Source of the DNA: Streptomyces spirodelae
GTDB taxonomy: Bacteria > Actinomycetota > Actinomycetes > Streptomycetales > Streptomycetaceae
Reading direction: 5' to 3'
DNA length: 64,000 nt
Assembly: GCF_017676385.1 (NCBI RefSeq)
Contig: NZ_JAFFZN010000017.1
Span: forward strand, 106,096-170,095
The translations under genes and the position numbers were made by a program. Position 1 is the first letter of the stretch; every line of letters starts with the position of its first letter. The notes below the pieces were generated by a model that worked only from the letters and a program-made list of their open reading frames with translations, was not told the origin of the DNA and did no database searches. This document shows, piece after piece, positions 18,274-26,729 of this stretch.

Positions 18274-19614
18274 TCAAACGCGGCCCTCCTCGAGCATTTC
18301 GGTCACCAGTGCGGCAATCGGAGAACGCTCGGAACGCGTCAGGGTGATGTGCGAGAAGAGCGGATGACCCTTCAACCGCTCGACCACGGCGACGACTCCG
18401 TCGTACCGCCCCACGCGCAGATTGTCCCGCTGCGCCACATCGTGGGTGAGCACCACCCGCGAGTCCGTACCGATCCGCGAGAGCACGGTCAGCAGCACGT
18501 TCCGCTCCAACGACTGCGCCTCGTCGACGATGACGAACGCGTCGTGCAGTGAACGGCCCCGGATGTGGGTGAGCGGCAGCACCTCCAGCATGCCCCGGGC
18601 CACCACCTCCTCGATCACCTCGCGGCTGGTGACCGCCGAGAGGGTGTCGAAGACGGCCTGCGCCCAGGGGCTCATCTTCTCCGCCTCGGTACCCGGCAGA
18701 TACCCCAGGTCCTGGCCCCCGACGGCGTACAGCGGCCGGAAGACCATCACCTTGCTGTGCTGCCTGCGCTCCAGCACCGCCTCCAGCCCGGCACACAGCG
18801 CCAGCGCGCTCTTGCCCGTGCCCGCGCGGCCGCCCATCGACATGATGCCGACCTCCGGGTCGAGCAGCAGGTCGAGCGCGATCCGCTGTTCGGCGCTGCG
18901 GCCCTTGATGCCGAACGCCTCACGGTCGCCGCGCACCAGCTTGATCTTGCCGTCCGGTGTCACCCGGCCGAGCGCCTTGCCCTTCTCCGACTGGAGCACC
19001 AGCCCGGTGTGCACAGGCAGTTCGGGAGCGTCGTACGGCATGGCCACGCGCTCCGTGGCGAACAGCTCGTCGATGTCCTCGCCCGGCAGCGTGAGTTCCG
19101 CCATCCCCGTCCAGCCGGAGTCGGTGATGGCCAGCTCCGCGCGGTACTCCTCGGCCAGCAGCCCGACGGACGACGCCTTGATGCGCAGCGGCAGGTCCTT
19201 GGAGACCACCGTGACGTCGTACCCCTCGGCCTGGAGGTTCCGGGCGACGGCGAGAATCCGCGAGTCGTTGTCACCCGGCCGGCCGTGCTGGTTCAGGAAG
19301 GCGGCCGGGAGCACCGCCGGATCCGAGTGGTTCAGCTCGACGCGGAGCGTGCCGCCCGTCTCGCCGATCGGGATCGGCGCGTCGAGGCGGCCGTGCCGCA
19401 CGCGGTACTCGTCGAGCCGACGGAGGGCCTGCCGGGCGAAGTAGCCCAGCTCTGGGTGGTTGCGCTTGGCCTCCAACTCGGTGACGACGACCACGGGAAG
19501 CACGATCTCGTGCTCGTCGAACCGGTCCATGGCGGCCGGATCCGCCAGCAGCACGCTCGTGTCGATGACGTACGTGCGTCGGTCGGACTCACTGCGCTTC
19601 TTGCTGATCACCAC
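18274..19614 (-). CDS. PhoH-family ATPase with N-terminal PIN domain
   Basis: 446 aa from the GTG at 19614 (a second GTG at 19611 follows directly; GAGGGGG lies about 11 nt upstream). The N-terminal PIN nuclease domain (about residues 12-145) has YVIDTSVLLADP and GDNDSRILAVARNL with its acidic metal ligands. The C-terminal PhoH domain (about 225-440) has Walker A GRAGTGKSALALCA and Walker B AFVIVDEAQSL. PIN-PhoH (PhoH2-type) proteins are RNA helicase/RNase proteins, in mycobacteria part of a toxin-antitoxin pair; no antitoxin gene is visible here. Solitary gene followed by a strong terminator. Confidence 0.92.
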   Translation of the reverse strand: MVISKKRSESDRRTYVIDTSVLLADPAAMDRFDEHEIVLPVVVVTELEAKRNHPELGYFARQALRRLDEYRVRHGRLDAPIPIGETGGTLRVELNHSDPAVLPAAFLNQHGRPGDNDSRILAVARNLQAEGYDVTVVSKDLPLRIKASSVGLLAEEYRAELAITDSGWTGMAELTLPGEDIDELFATERVAMPYDAPELPVHTGLVLQSEKGKALGRVTPDGKIKLVRGDREAFGIKGRSAEQRIALDLLLDPEVGIMSMGGRAGTGKSALALCAGLEAVLERRQHSKVMVFRPLYAVGGQDLGYLPGTEAEKMSPWAQAVFDTLSAVTSREVIEEVVARGMLEVLPLTHIRGRSLHDAFVIVDEAQSLERNVLLTVLSRIGTDSRVVLTHDVAQRDNLRVGRYDGVVAVVERLKGHPLFSHITLTRSERSPIAALVTEMLEEGRV

Positions 19615-20277
19615 GGTGGGACGAACCCCCTCGGATGAGGTCGGGGAGCGACGGCGTCGCGGGGGAAGAGACCGGAGAAGACCCGCACCACACGGGCCGG
19701 ACTCCGGCCCTCCGCGTCCTGCGTCCGGCCCGTGCGGGGTACTGCGCCGCGCGGTCCGGAGGCATCCGTGGTGTCCAAAGGGCCTCCCGGCGACCGCGAC
19801 CCGTGGAAGGGGCACGGTCGTGAGGGATATTCCCTCTGGAGTGCTCCCCCATGCAATACCGCTGCGCTCCGCCCCGCCGCCCTGCATCTCGCGGGGCCCC
19901 TTTTCTGGCGACCCCGCGCTGTGCGGCTGCGCCCCGCTGTGCCGAGCTACGCTGCGCTCCGCCGAGTGCGCCGTGCTTGGGCAGCCCCCGCTGTGCTTGG
20001 GCAGCATTCCGCTGTGCTTGGGAGGTCTGCGCGTGGGGGTACCTCCCGGACGGAGTCCGGGGGAGCAGGGCCGGCAAGCGCAGCGCACCGGCCCACGCCC
20101 GGCGACGATGCGTCAGCCCACGACGGGCAGCCGCCGCTCGGGAGGGCGCACCGTTTCGTTGCCTTCTGCGGCCCGGTGGGCTGCGCTTGCCCACCCTGCG
20201 CCCCTGGCGCAGACTGCCCAAGCACTGCGCTGCGCAGCGCAAAGGTGCTGCGCCAAGTGCAGGGTGGCGTGGCGGCG
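19615..20277. repeat. Non-coding, repeat-rich stretch between phoH and the cis-prenyltransferase gene
   Basis: About 660 nt without a credible gene. 19681-19740 can fold into a long stem (GGGCCGGAC near 19694 with GTCCGGCCC near 19725). From 19855 on, short motifs recur: GCTGCGCTCCGCC twice (about 19860 and 19950), CTGTGCTTGGGCAGC or close variants three times (about 19970-20020), the core CCTCCCGGACGGAGTCCGGG at about 20043-20062 continuing GGGAGCAG, then CAAGCGCAGCGCA, and the palindrome GCGCTGCGCAGCGC (about 20226-20239). The core and the CAAGCGCAGCGCA end recur at 50831-50876, marking a dispersed repeat family. Confidence 0.6.
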
Positions 20278-21039
20278 TCAGCCGCCGTAGCGGCGGTGGC
20301 GGGCGGCGTAGTCGCGGAGGGCTCGCAAGAAGTCGACCTTGCGGAAGCCGGGCCACAGCACTTCGCAGAAGTAGTACTCGGAGTGCGCGCTCTGCCAGAG
20401 CATGAAGCCGGACAGCCGGGTCTCCCCGCTGGTACGGATGATCAGGTCGGGGTCGGGCTGCCCCCGGGTGTAGAGGTGCTCCGAGATGTCCTCGACGGTG
20501 AGCCGCTCCGCACACTCGTCGAGGCTTATCCCGCGCGAGGCGCGGTCCATCAGCAGCGAGCGGACGGCGTCGGTGATCTCCTGCCGGCCCCCGTAGCCGA
20601 CGGCGACGTTCACCAGTATCCCGTCGACCTCGCCCGCCTGCTGCTCGGCTTCCTTGAGCACCTTCTGGGTGCCGGCGGGCAGCAGGTCGAGCTGGCCCAC
20701 GTGGTGCACCCGCCAGCGGCCGTCGGCCGCCAGGTCCCGCACGGTGTCCTCGATGATCCCGACCAGCGGGAGCAGCTCGCTCTCGGGGCGGTTGAGGTTG
20801 TCCGTCGAGAGCAGCCACAGGGTGACGACCTCGACATCCGTCTCGGCGCACCACCCGAGCAGTTCCTGGATCTTGGAAGCGCCGGCCTTGTGCCCCTGTT
20901 CGGTCGTCCCCCCGGCCGCACGGGCCCACCGCCTGTTGCCGTCCAGGATGACGCCGATGTGCTTGGGCACCTGGTCGTGGTCGAGACGGTCCTCCACCCG
21001 GCGCGCATAGAGCTTGTACACCAGGTCGCGCAACTTCAT
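20278..21039 (-). CDS. uppS: Isoprenyl transferase (undecaprenyl diphosphate synthase-type, cis-prenyltransferase)
   Basis: 253 aa from ATG 21039. It condenses isopentenyl diphosphate onto allylic diphosphates to make long cis-polyprenyl diphosphate, the lipid carrier of cell-wall synthesis. The family signatures are plain: HIGVILDGNRRWAR (catalytic Asp), TLWLLSTDNLNRP, NVAVGYGGRQEI, and the basic RTSGETRLSGFMLWQSAHSE with YFCEVLWPGF. It ends RRYGG as in actinobacterial enzymes. The frame is open upstream to 21183, but those residues show no homology. Streptomycetes usually have two such enzymes, so the chain length made by this one is uncertain. Confidence 0.93.
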   Translation of the reverse strand: MKLRDLVYKLYARRVEDRLDHDQVPKHIGVILDGNRRWARAAGGTTEQGHKAGASKIQELLGWCAETDVEVVTLWLLSTDNLNRPESELLPLVGIIEDTVRDLAADGRWRVHHVGQLDLLPAGTQKVLKEAEQQAGEVDGILVNVAVGYGGRQEITDAVRSLLMDRASRGISLDECAERLTVEDISEHLYTRGQPDPDLIIRTSGETRLSGFMLWQSAHSEYYFCEVLWPGFRKVDFLRALRDYAARHRRYGG

Positions 21040-21167
21040 GGGAACGGCCAGCCTCTCCGTGCCGAGTCGGGATTCCCAGCACCTTACTGCCGTTCGCCCG
21101 AGCGTACGAACCTGGCCGGTCACGGGTGCGAGGGGGCCGATGGCGGGGCGGTGATAGGAAAAGGTGT

Positions 21168-22262
21168 ATGTCACACGGCACACATCGCACCACGACCCAC
21201 GCGCCCGTCCCCACGGCCGTCCCGTCCGACACGCTCTACCGCGCGGAACCGACGCGGTACGACGGCATGGAGTACCGCCGCACCGGGCGCTCCGGCCTGA
21301 AGCTGCCCGCCATCTCGCTCGGCCTGTGGCACAACTTCGGCGACGACCGCCCGCCGGCCACCCAGCGGGCGATCCTGCGCCGCGCCTTCGACCTGGGTGT
21401 GACCCACTTCGACCTGGCCAACAACTACGGACCGCCGGCTGGCTCGGCCGAGCTGAACTTCGGCCGTATCTTCGCTCAGGATTTCCGGCCCTACCGTGAT
21501 GAACTGGTCATTTCCACCAAGGCGGGCTACCTCATGCACCCGGGCCCGTACGGGGAGTGGGGCTCGCGCAAGTACCTGCTCTCCTCGCTCGACGCCTCAC
21601 TGAGCCGGATGGGCCTGGAGTACGTCGACATCTTCTACTCGCACCGCTACGACCCCGATACCCCGCTCGAAGAGACCATGGGAGCGCTCGCCACCGCCGT
21701 CCACCAGGGCAAGGCGCTGTACGCCGGAATCTCCTCCTACAGTGCGGCACGCACCCGCCAGGCCGCCGCGCTGCTGCGCGAGATGGGGGTCCCCGCGCTC
21801 ATCCACCAGCCCTCCTACTCGATGATCAACCGCTGGACCGAGGAGGACGGGCTGCTCGACACGCTGGAGAGCGAGGGCATGGGCTGCATCTCCTTCGCGC
21901 CGCTCGCCCAGGGGCTGCTCACCGACAAGTACCTCGACGGCATCCCCGAGGGCTCCCGTGCGAGCCAGGGCAAGTCCCTGGACCCGGCGCTGCTGACCGA
22001 GGAGGTCGTACGGCGGCTGCGCGGGCTGAACAGCCTCGCCGAGCGGCGCGGGCAGTCGCTGGCCCAGCTGGCGCTCCGCTGGGTGCTGCGCGACCCCCGG
22101 ATGACCTCGGCGCTCATCGGGGCCAGCTCCGTGGCGCAGCTGGAGGCCAATGTGGCAGCCCTGCGCGGGGGGCAGCTCACCGAGGAGGAGCTGCGCGAGA
22201 TCGACGAACTCGCCGTCTCGGAGCCCGGCACCAACATCTGGGCCGCCAGCAGCGACTCCTGA
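21168..22262 (+). CDS. Aldo/keto reductase, YghZ-like (L-glyceraldehyde 3-phosphate reductase type)
   Basis: 364 aa. NADPH-dependent reduction of aldehydes; the closest characterised relatives reduce L-glyceraldehyde 3-phosphate or methylglyoxal. The tetrad is visible: Asp and Tyr in THFDLANNYGPPAGSAE, Lys in ISTKAGY, His in FYSHRYDPDTP. The NADP-binding ALIGASSVAQLEAN is near the C-terminus. AAGG only 4 nt upstream of the ATG at 21168 is a poor ribosome site, so a slightly later start (M at residue 28, before EYRRTGRSG) remains possible. Followed by a 13-bp terminator. Confidence 0.92.
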   Translation: MSHGTHRTTTHAPVPTAVPSDTLYRAEPTRYDGMEYRRTGRSGLKLPAISLGLWHNFGDDRPPATQRAILRRAFDLGVTHFDLANNYGPPAGSAELNFGRIFAQDFRPYRDELVISTKAGYLMHPGPYGEWGSRKYLLSSLDASLSRMGLEYVDIFYSHRYDPDTPLEETMGALATAVHQGKALYAGISSYSAARTRQAAALLREMGVPALIHQPSYSMINRWTEEDGLLDTLESEGMGCISFAPLAQGLLTDKYLDGIPEGSRASQGKSLDPALLTEEVVRRLRGLNSLAERRGQSLAQLALRWVLRDPRMTSALIGASSVAQLEANVAALRGGQLTEEELREIDELAVSEPGTNIWAASSDS

Positions 22263-22340
22263 ACCGGGGCCGAGGCAGGACGGAGGCAGGACGGAGACGG
22301 GGACCGGGGCGGGCGCGCGGCCCTCACCGGGAACGTAAAG

Positions 22341-22374
22341 CGGGCCGGTCCGTGGGGGGATACGGACCGGCCCG
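22341..22374. terminator. Terminator after the aldo/keto reductase gene
   Basis: CGGGCCGGTCCGT (22341-22353) pairs with ACGGACCGGCCCG (22362-22374): a 13-bp perfect stem with an 8-nt loop. Confidence 0.85.
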
Positions 22375-22466
22375 AGGGGGGGTCTCCACCATAGCCCCTC
22401 GGGCGCGATGTTCCGCACACCAACAACCGTGTCGCACAAGCGGATCCGGTGCCCCCGGCCACGCCG

Positions 22467-23225
22467 TCAGACGGCCGACCCGCCCAGGACGACACCCGCC
22501 AGCGCTCCGAGCACCATGAAGGGTCCGAAGGCCATGGCGCTGTTGCGGCGGGCGCGCCCGGTCGCCATCAGCGCGAAGCCATAGCCGGCTGCCGACAGAA
22601 AGCCCAGAAAGGCTCCGGCGAACAGCACCCCCCACCCGTACCACCCAAGGGCTACCCCGACCGACAGCGCCAGCTTGACGTCGCCGAAGGCCACTGCTCG
22701 CGGGCTGATCAGGAACAGCACGAAGAACGCCCCGGCCAGCGCCAGACCGCCCAGCAGCCCCCGGCCCCAGCTGCCGCCCGCTCCCGGCAGCAGCGCGGCG
22801 AGCCCCAGCAGCGCGGCGGTACCGGCCGCCAGCGGCAGGGTCAGCATGTCCGGCAGCCGCATCACCGCGAGGTCGACCGTCGCGAGCAGCAGCGCGACGG
22901 GGACGACGAGCAGCCAGACCGCCAGTTCGGGACGGAGGCCGACGGTGACCGTCAGGCCCGCGCAGATCAGTGCACCCAGCACCGCGGGGACGCGCCGCCC
23001 GCGCCCGTACGCCCCTGGCGGCTCCTGGCTTCCGGCGCACGGGCCGCACACGGCGGGCCCCAGAACGCCGCGCACTCCCCCGCCGAGCGGATGTCCCTGC
23101 GGACAGCCGCTGCGCCACGGCTGTCCGGGCTCCACCGAGAGGCGGTAGACGGCACGCGGCAGGAGGGAACCCGCCACGGCGCCGTAAGCGGCGGCGGCCA
23201 CGATCGCTATCCACTCCAGCGGCAC
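22467..23225 (-). CDS. A24-family prepilin peptidase (TadV/PilD-type)
   Basis: 252 aa, GTG start. An inner-membrane aspartyl protease that cleaves prepilin leaders. Six to seven hydrophobic segments are seen; the two catalytic aspartates lie in LATVDLAVMRLPD and in FGDVKLALSVGVALGW (the family GxGD-K motif). The loop around residues 35-75 has CPQGHP and CGPC, reminiscent of the zinc-binding cysteines of the N-terminal methylase region but shortened. It should process the Flp pilin encoded at 27338-27541 and the TadE/G pseudopilins. It lies apart from the main Tad operon, separated by two opposite-strand genes. Confidence 0.88.
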   Translation of the reverse strand: MPLEWIAIVAAAAYGAVAGSLLPRAVYRLSVEPGQPWRSGCPQGHPLGGGVRGVLGPAVCGPCAGSQEPPGAYGRGRRVPAVLGALICAGLTVTVGLRPELAVWLLVVPVALLLATVDLAVMRLPDMLTLPLAAGTAALLGLAALLPGAGGSWGRGLLGGLALAGAFFVLFLISPRAVAFGDVKLALSVGVALGWYGWGVLFAGAFLGFLSAAGYGFALMATGRARRNSAMAFGPFMVLGALAGVVLGGSAV

Positions 23226-23445
23226 ACCGCGAGCTTACGTCCGCCTTGCCCCGCCCTTGCCCCGGACTTACGGGACGGCTCCCTACTCACCCGTAGGGAC
23301 GGGTTCGGGAGCGATTCATCTCACACCCGGTCGGAGCATCTCGGAGCGGGACAGCGCCGACACCTGCGACGCAGCACCAACCGGCCCTCTTCGGCGTCTC
23401 GTTAACCAGCTGTCGTTGTCAGAGGGGGGCCGTACTGTAGTGCGT

Positions 23446-23667
23446 ATGACATCGACTTCCACCGGGCCCGGAGAGCCCGGACGGTCCCAGGCGGCCGGCG
23501 CGGGCCGGGCGCCCTCGCCCGAGGTATCCGCCACCGCGGCCAACGACGCCATCCGGCAGTTCGTCGCGGGCCGCACCCTCTGGTCGAAGGAAGCACTCGC
23601 CGAGCTGGACCGGCTGCGCGGGCAGTGGCAGCGCGCCGTTCGTGCCGAGGTGGTCAAGGCAGCGTGA
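23446..23667 (+). CDS. Small conserved hypothetical protein
   Basis: 73 aa from ATG 23446 (GTG at 23440 also possible). The first 30 residues are Ser/Thr/Gly/Pro-rich and disordered; the rest is helical and charged (NDAIRQFVAGRTLWSKEALA then ELDRLRGQWQRAV). There is no signal peptide. No standard ribosome site is obvious (GAGGGGGG lies 17 nt upstream), so it could be leaderless. I know similar short actinobacterial proteins only as hypothetical. It is transcribed opposite to the prepilin peptidase. Confidence 0.6.
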   Translation: MTSTSTGPGEPGRSQAAGAGRAPSPEVSATAANDAIRQFVAGRTLWSKEALAELDRLRGQWQRAVRAEVVKAA

Positions 23668-23775
23668 GGGCCGCTGTCTTGACCACCTCCCCCCTCTCGC
23701 CTTTCTCCTCCCACTGTTGAACCGACTCCTGAACAGGGTCTCGCCACCCGCCTGTTGATCCGCAAGCATGTACGC

Positions 23776-24606
23776 GTGACACCAGACGACGACGGTTCGA
23801 AAGCGCGCGCCCGGCGCGGACGGCGGCGGCTGCTGATCGCAGGAGCGCTGTTCGCGACGCTGGTCCTGCCCAAGGTCACCGGCACCCCCGGATACGTGGA
23901 CGCTTCGGACCGCACCGAGGCCGCCCGACCCTCCCGGTCCGGCAACCTCTCCCCCGGCCCGTCACCCGGCCATCCGGGCGACGGCTCCCTCCCCTCCCCC
24001 GCACCTTCCCGCCCCGGCTCCGGGCCCGGCAGCCCACTGCCGAGCCCGCCCGGTGGCGCACCCACGTCCGGCGCCCCGGGGCCGGTGACTGGGCCCGGTA
24101 CCGACTCCCTCGCGGGCGCCTTCCGTTCAGTGCGTGCGGGACAGTGCCTGACCGTGCACGGGAACGGCTCCGGGTGGAGCCGGCCGGCGCCCGTCAAGGC
24201 CACTCACGTGGCGTGCGGTGCCGACCGCGCCTACACCCGGGTCACCGCTGTAGGCCGTACGGGCGCGGACGGCGGGCAGGGACGCGCCTGTCCTACGGGC
24301 AACGGGCGCGCCACGTGGACGCACGGCGACACCACACTGTGCGTCACCCGCCAGTTCCGCACCGGCCAGTGCCTGCTGGCCGAGTGGGGCGGCGGTGATA
24401 TGCGCGCCGCGCTGATGTCGGCGCCCGCCTGCTCGAAGCAGGCGCCCTCGGGCCAGGGGCGGTACGACCGGCTGCTGACCATCACCGGCGTCCACGACGA
24501 GCCCACTCCCTGCCGGAAGGGCGACGACGGCGGGCACTCCCGCTACTGGTCGTGGAAGGTGGACGGCGGCAGCCGCACCCTGTGCACGGCCGACGCGACC
24601 GAATAG
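23776..24606 (+). CDS. Membrane-anchored extracytoplasmic protein of unknown function
   Basis: 276 aa from GTG 23776 (TTG at 23755 is an alternative). A short basic cytosolic end (KARARRGRRR) is followed by one transmembrane segment (LLIAGALFATLVLP), a Pro/Ser/Gly-rich linker of about 80 residues, and a Cys-containing outer domain of about 150 residues. That domain has two similar halves (VRAGQCLTVHGNG and FRTGQCLLAEWGGG) with paired cysteines, so it probably is an internal duplication stabilised by disulfides, like LppU-type lipoproteins. Function unknown. Its 3' end overlaps the convergent gene by 64 nt. It sits inside the Tad region but on the opposite strand. Confidence 0.7.
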   Translation: MTPDDDGSKARARRGRRRLLIAGALFATLVLPKVTGTPGYVDASDRTEAARPSRSGNLSPGPSPGHPGDGSLPSPAPSRPGSGPGSPLPSPPGGAPTSGAPGPVTGPGTDSLAGAFRSVRAGQCLTVHGNGSGWSRPAPVKATHVACGADRAYTRVTAVGRTGADGGQGRACPTGNGRATWTHGDTTLCVTRQFRTGQCLLAEWGGGDMRAALMSAPACSKQAPSGQGRYDRLLTITGVHDEPTPCRKGDDGGHSRYWSWKVDGGSRTLCTADATE

Positions 24607-25223
24607 CGCGCCCTGACCCGGCGCCACGCCTCCGGGGCCGTGGTCGCCGACACGACGGCCAGTACGCCGACGAGCAGCGCGCCCGGCAGGGCAGCGCCCG
24701 CCAGGGCCAGGAACGGGATCGCGGACAGCGCGGCCACAAGGCAGTAGAAGGCGCCCGCCAGGGAGAGGAAGCACTGGGTGCGCGGCGGCCCGTCCCCGTT
24801 GAGTCTGACGACCAGCGCGGCGCAGACGGCCGCCCACAGCGCGGCGCGTGGCTCACCGAAGCTGACGGCGTCCCGTACCGCTTCGACCGCTCTGAACCAC
24901 CACTGGCCGTCCAGCGTGTCGACCAAATGCGGGAAGCCGTCGGCGTAGCCGGGCAGCCGGGTGCCCTTCGGCACCTCGCCGTCCAGCGCTGCCACGTCCT
25001 GCCGTACGAACTCGGTGATCAGCAGCACCGCTACACCGAGTGCCTGCGCGAGACCCGTCACCCAGCCGACGCTCCAGGCCCGCAACCGGGAACCTCCGGG
25101 GCGCGTGGCGCCGTCGGGGTCGACGCCGTATGCGTCACCGTGCGCGTCGCCGCTCGGGGCGCCGCCGTCCGCCGCGGCCGGCTCGCCGGGCACCGGCTCC
25201 GCTTCCGCCGCCGCGCTCCCCAC
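24543..25223 (-). CDS. Four-helix membrane protein of unknown function in the Tad region
   Basis: 226 aa, GTG start. After an acidic 45-residue N-terminus there are about four hydrophobic segments (VGWVTGLAQALGVAVLLITE; AALWAAVCAALVVRL; FLSLAGAFYCLVAALSAIPFL; AALPGALLVGVLAVVSA). I recognise no family. The stop lies inside the convergent gene (64-nt antiparallel overlap). It follows the OmpA-like gene by 121 nt on the same strand, so it may be the last gene of the Tad operon. Confidence 0.6.
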   Translation of the reverse strand: MGSAAAEAEPVPGEPAAADGGAPSGDAHGDAYGVDPDGATRPGGSRLRAWSVGWVTGLAQALGVAVLLITEFVRQDVAALDGEVPKGTRLPGYADGFPHLVDTLDGQWWFRAVEAVRDAVSFGEPRAALWAAVCAALVVRLNGDGPPRTQCFLSLAGAFYCLVAALSAIPFLALAGAALPGALLVGVLAVVSATTAPEAWRRVRARYSVASAVHRVRLPPSTFHDQ

Positions 25224-25344
25224 CCCTGCACCGCCCCCTCGGTCATCGCCCGGCCCGGCCCGGCTCGGCCCGCCTCACCCGGCTCCGCTCGGCTCGGCTC
25301 AACTCCCGTTCATGATCCGGGCCGGAAGACCGGCCCGCAAGAAG

Positions 25345-26097
25345 TCAGTCCTTCTTCGGGAACGAGACCTCGACACGGCGGTTCTTCGCCCGGCCCTCCT
25401 CGGTGCTGTTGTCGGCGACCGGGTAGTCCTCGCTGTAGCCCCGTACATGGAAGCTGACGTCGGACCCCAGCTGCTGGGCCAGTGCCGTCTGGACGGCCGT
25501 GGCCCGCTTCTTGGACAGCGTCCTGCCGTGCTCGTAGGAGCCGAGGTCGTCAGTGAAGCCGAAGACGTTGACCTCGGTGCTCCCCTGCTTCTCGATCTCG
25601 TCCGCGATCGTCTTGATGCGGGCCTTGGCCCCGCTGTTGAGCTTGGCGCTGTTCTTGGAGAAGAGCACCTCGGCCTGGAGGGTGAACTTCGTCTTGGCCG
25701 TGCTGTCCTCGCGGCGCTGCCCGCCGCCCAGGTCCTCGGTCACGAACTTGATGTCCAGCACCTTGGGCTCCGCCAGCTTCGCCCCGCTCGCGAGCCGCAG
25801 CCCGTCCGCCTCGGCGTCCACCTTCACCGGCGTCTCCGAGTCCCCGATGTTGTCCGGCGGCTCGCTGAACCCCGGGTCCCCAGGCCCCTTCTCCCCCGGC
25901 AGCGAGGGCGCCAGCCCGGTGGGAATCCCGGTGGGGTCGTCGGTGGGCAGAGGGGTCGGCGCACCCGGCGCCGAGAGCGTCGGCTGGGGGGTGGGGTCGT
26001 CAGCGGCGGCCGGAGCCCCACCGGCTGCCACGAGCAGGACGGCGCACACCGAGGTGGTCAGGGCGATACGGGAGGTGGGGGACCCAGGGGCGGCCAT
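25345..26097 (-). CDS. OmpA-family (peptidoglycan-binding) secreted protein of the Tad locus
   Basis: 250 aa. A signal peptide (about residues 1-31, ending APAAA) is followed by a Pro-rich linker of about 60 residues, a region of about 45 residues, and an OmpA domain (about 125-248) with NVFGFTDDLGSYEHGRTLSK, the peptidoglycan-contacting GRAKNRRVEVSF and the Asp/Arg pair. OmpA-like proteins accompany Tad loci (the TadF/TadG neighbourhood) and could tie the pilus machine to the cell wall. It begins 4 nt after the lipoprotein stop, so the two are co-translated. Confidence 0.85.
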   Translation of the reverse strand: MAAPGSPTSRIALTTSVCAVLLVAAGGAPAAADDPTPQPTLSAPGAPTPLPTDDPTGIPTGLAPSLPGEKGPGDPGFSEPPDNIGDSETPVKVDAEADGLRLASGAKLAEPKVLDIKFVTEDLGGGQRREDSTAKTKFTLQAEVLFSKNSAKLNSGAKARIKTIADEIEKQGSTEVNVFGFTDDLGSYEHGRTLSKKRATAVQTALAQQLGSDVSFHVRGYSEDYPVADNSTEEGRAKNRRVEVSFPKKD

Positions 26098-26101
26098 CTC
26101 G

Positions 26102-26698
26102 TCACTCTCCCGACAGCTCGACCGTGGCGCTGGGCAGGTCCGCCACCTGGAAGTCCACCTTGTCGGTGGACGGCGGCGGCGCGGGGAACTGGGCGTACCA
26201 CTGGGTGGACTTGCCCTCGGGGAATCCGGACCGGAAACGGGTGCACAGGCAGCGGCCAGTGGTGTCGCGAAGCACCAGGTAGCGCTTCTTCTCCTTCTTG
26301 TCGACCATGGTGGCCCCCGCCATGGACAGCCCGTTCTTCTTCAGTTCCGTCTCGTCGCTCTGCCAGTCGGGGAGCGTCACCACGGACGGCCCGCTGTTGG
26401 TCACCGTGCCCTTGAGCGTGGCGAAACCGCCGTCGTCCCGTACGGCCGAGGTGATGGTGAGCGTAAGGGCGCCGTCCTTCCCTCCCTTCACCTGTGCGAG
26501 CGGCTCGCCCTCGGTCTCGTCCTTACCGCTGCCGCTGCCGGTGTCACCCTGCTCCTTCCCGGAAGAGGGTGCGGGCTTCTTGTCGTCCTCACCTCCGCCG
26601 TCGCCGCCCCCGCAGCCGGCCGCCGTGAGCGCGAGGCCGGTCACCAGCGCCGCAGCGGCCACGCCCCTACGCGCATTTCTGGTGCGCCGCATCGTCAT
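26102..26698 (-). CDS. Secreted lipoprotein of the Tad locus
   Basis: 198 aa. Lipobox LTAAGC at residues about 24-29 (Cys29 would be lipidated), followed by a Gly/Asp/Ser-rich spacer and a beta-rich domain resembling DUF4352-type immunoglobulin-like folds (DGALTLTITSAVRDDGGFAT then LKGTVTNSGPSVVTLPDW). One CLC motif lies near residue 150. No function is known. Sits between the TadG-like gene and the OmpA gene with spacings of 31 and 4 nt, so it is very probably part of the pilus operon. Confidence 0.75.
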   Translation of the reverse strand: MTMRRTRNARRGVAAAALVTGLALTAAGCGGGDGGGEDDKKPAPSSGKEQGDTGSGSGKDETEGEPLAQVKGGKDGALTLTITSAVRDDGGFATLKGTVTNSGPSVVTLPDWQSDETELKKNGLSMAGATMVDKKEKKRYLVLRDTTGRCLCTRFRSGFPEGKSTQWYAQFPAPPPSTDKVDFQVADLPSATVELSGE

Positions 26699-26729
26699 GA
26701 CTCGTTCTTCCCTCGTCGTCGGTGTCTTC

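Noticed and set aside
18274..20088. N-terminal extension of phoH to 20088
   Set aside because: The extension passes through the repeat-rich non-coding stretch and has no family similarity; GTG 19614 starts at the PIN domain.
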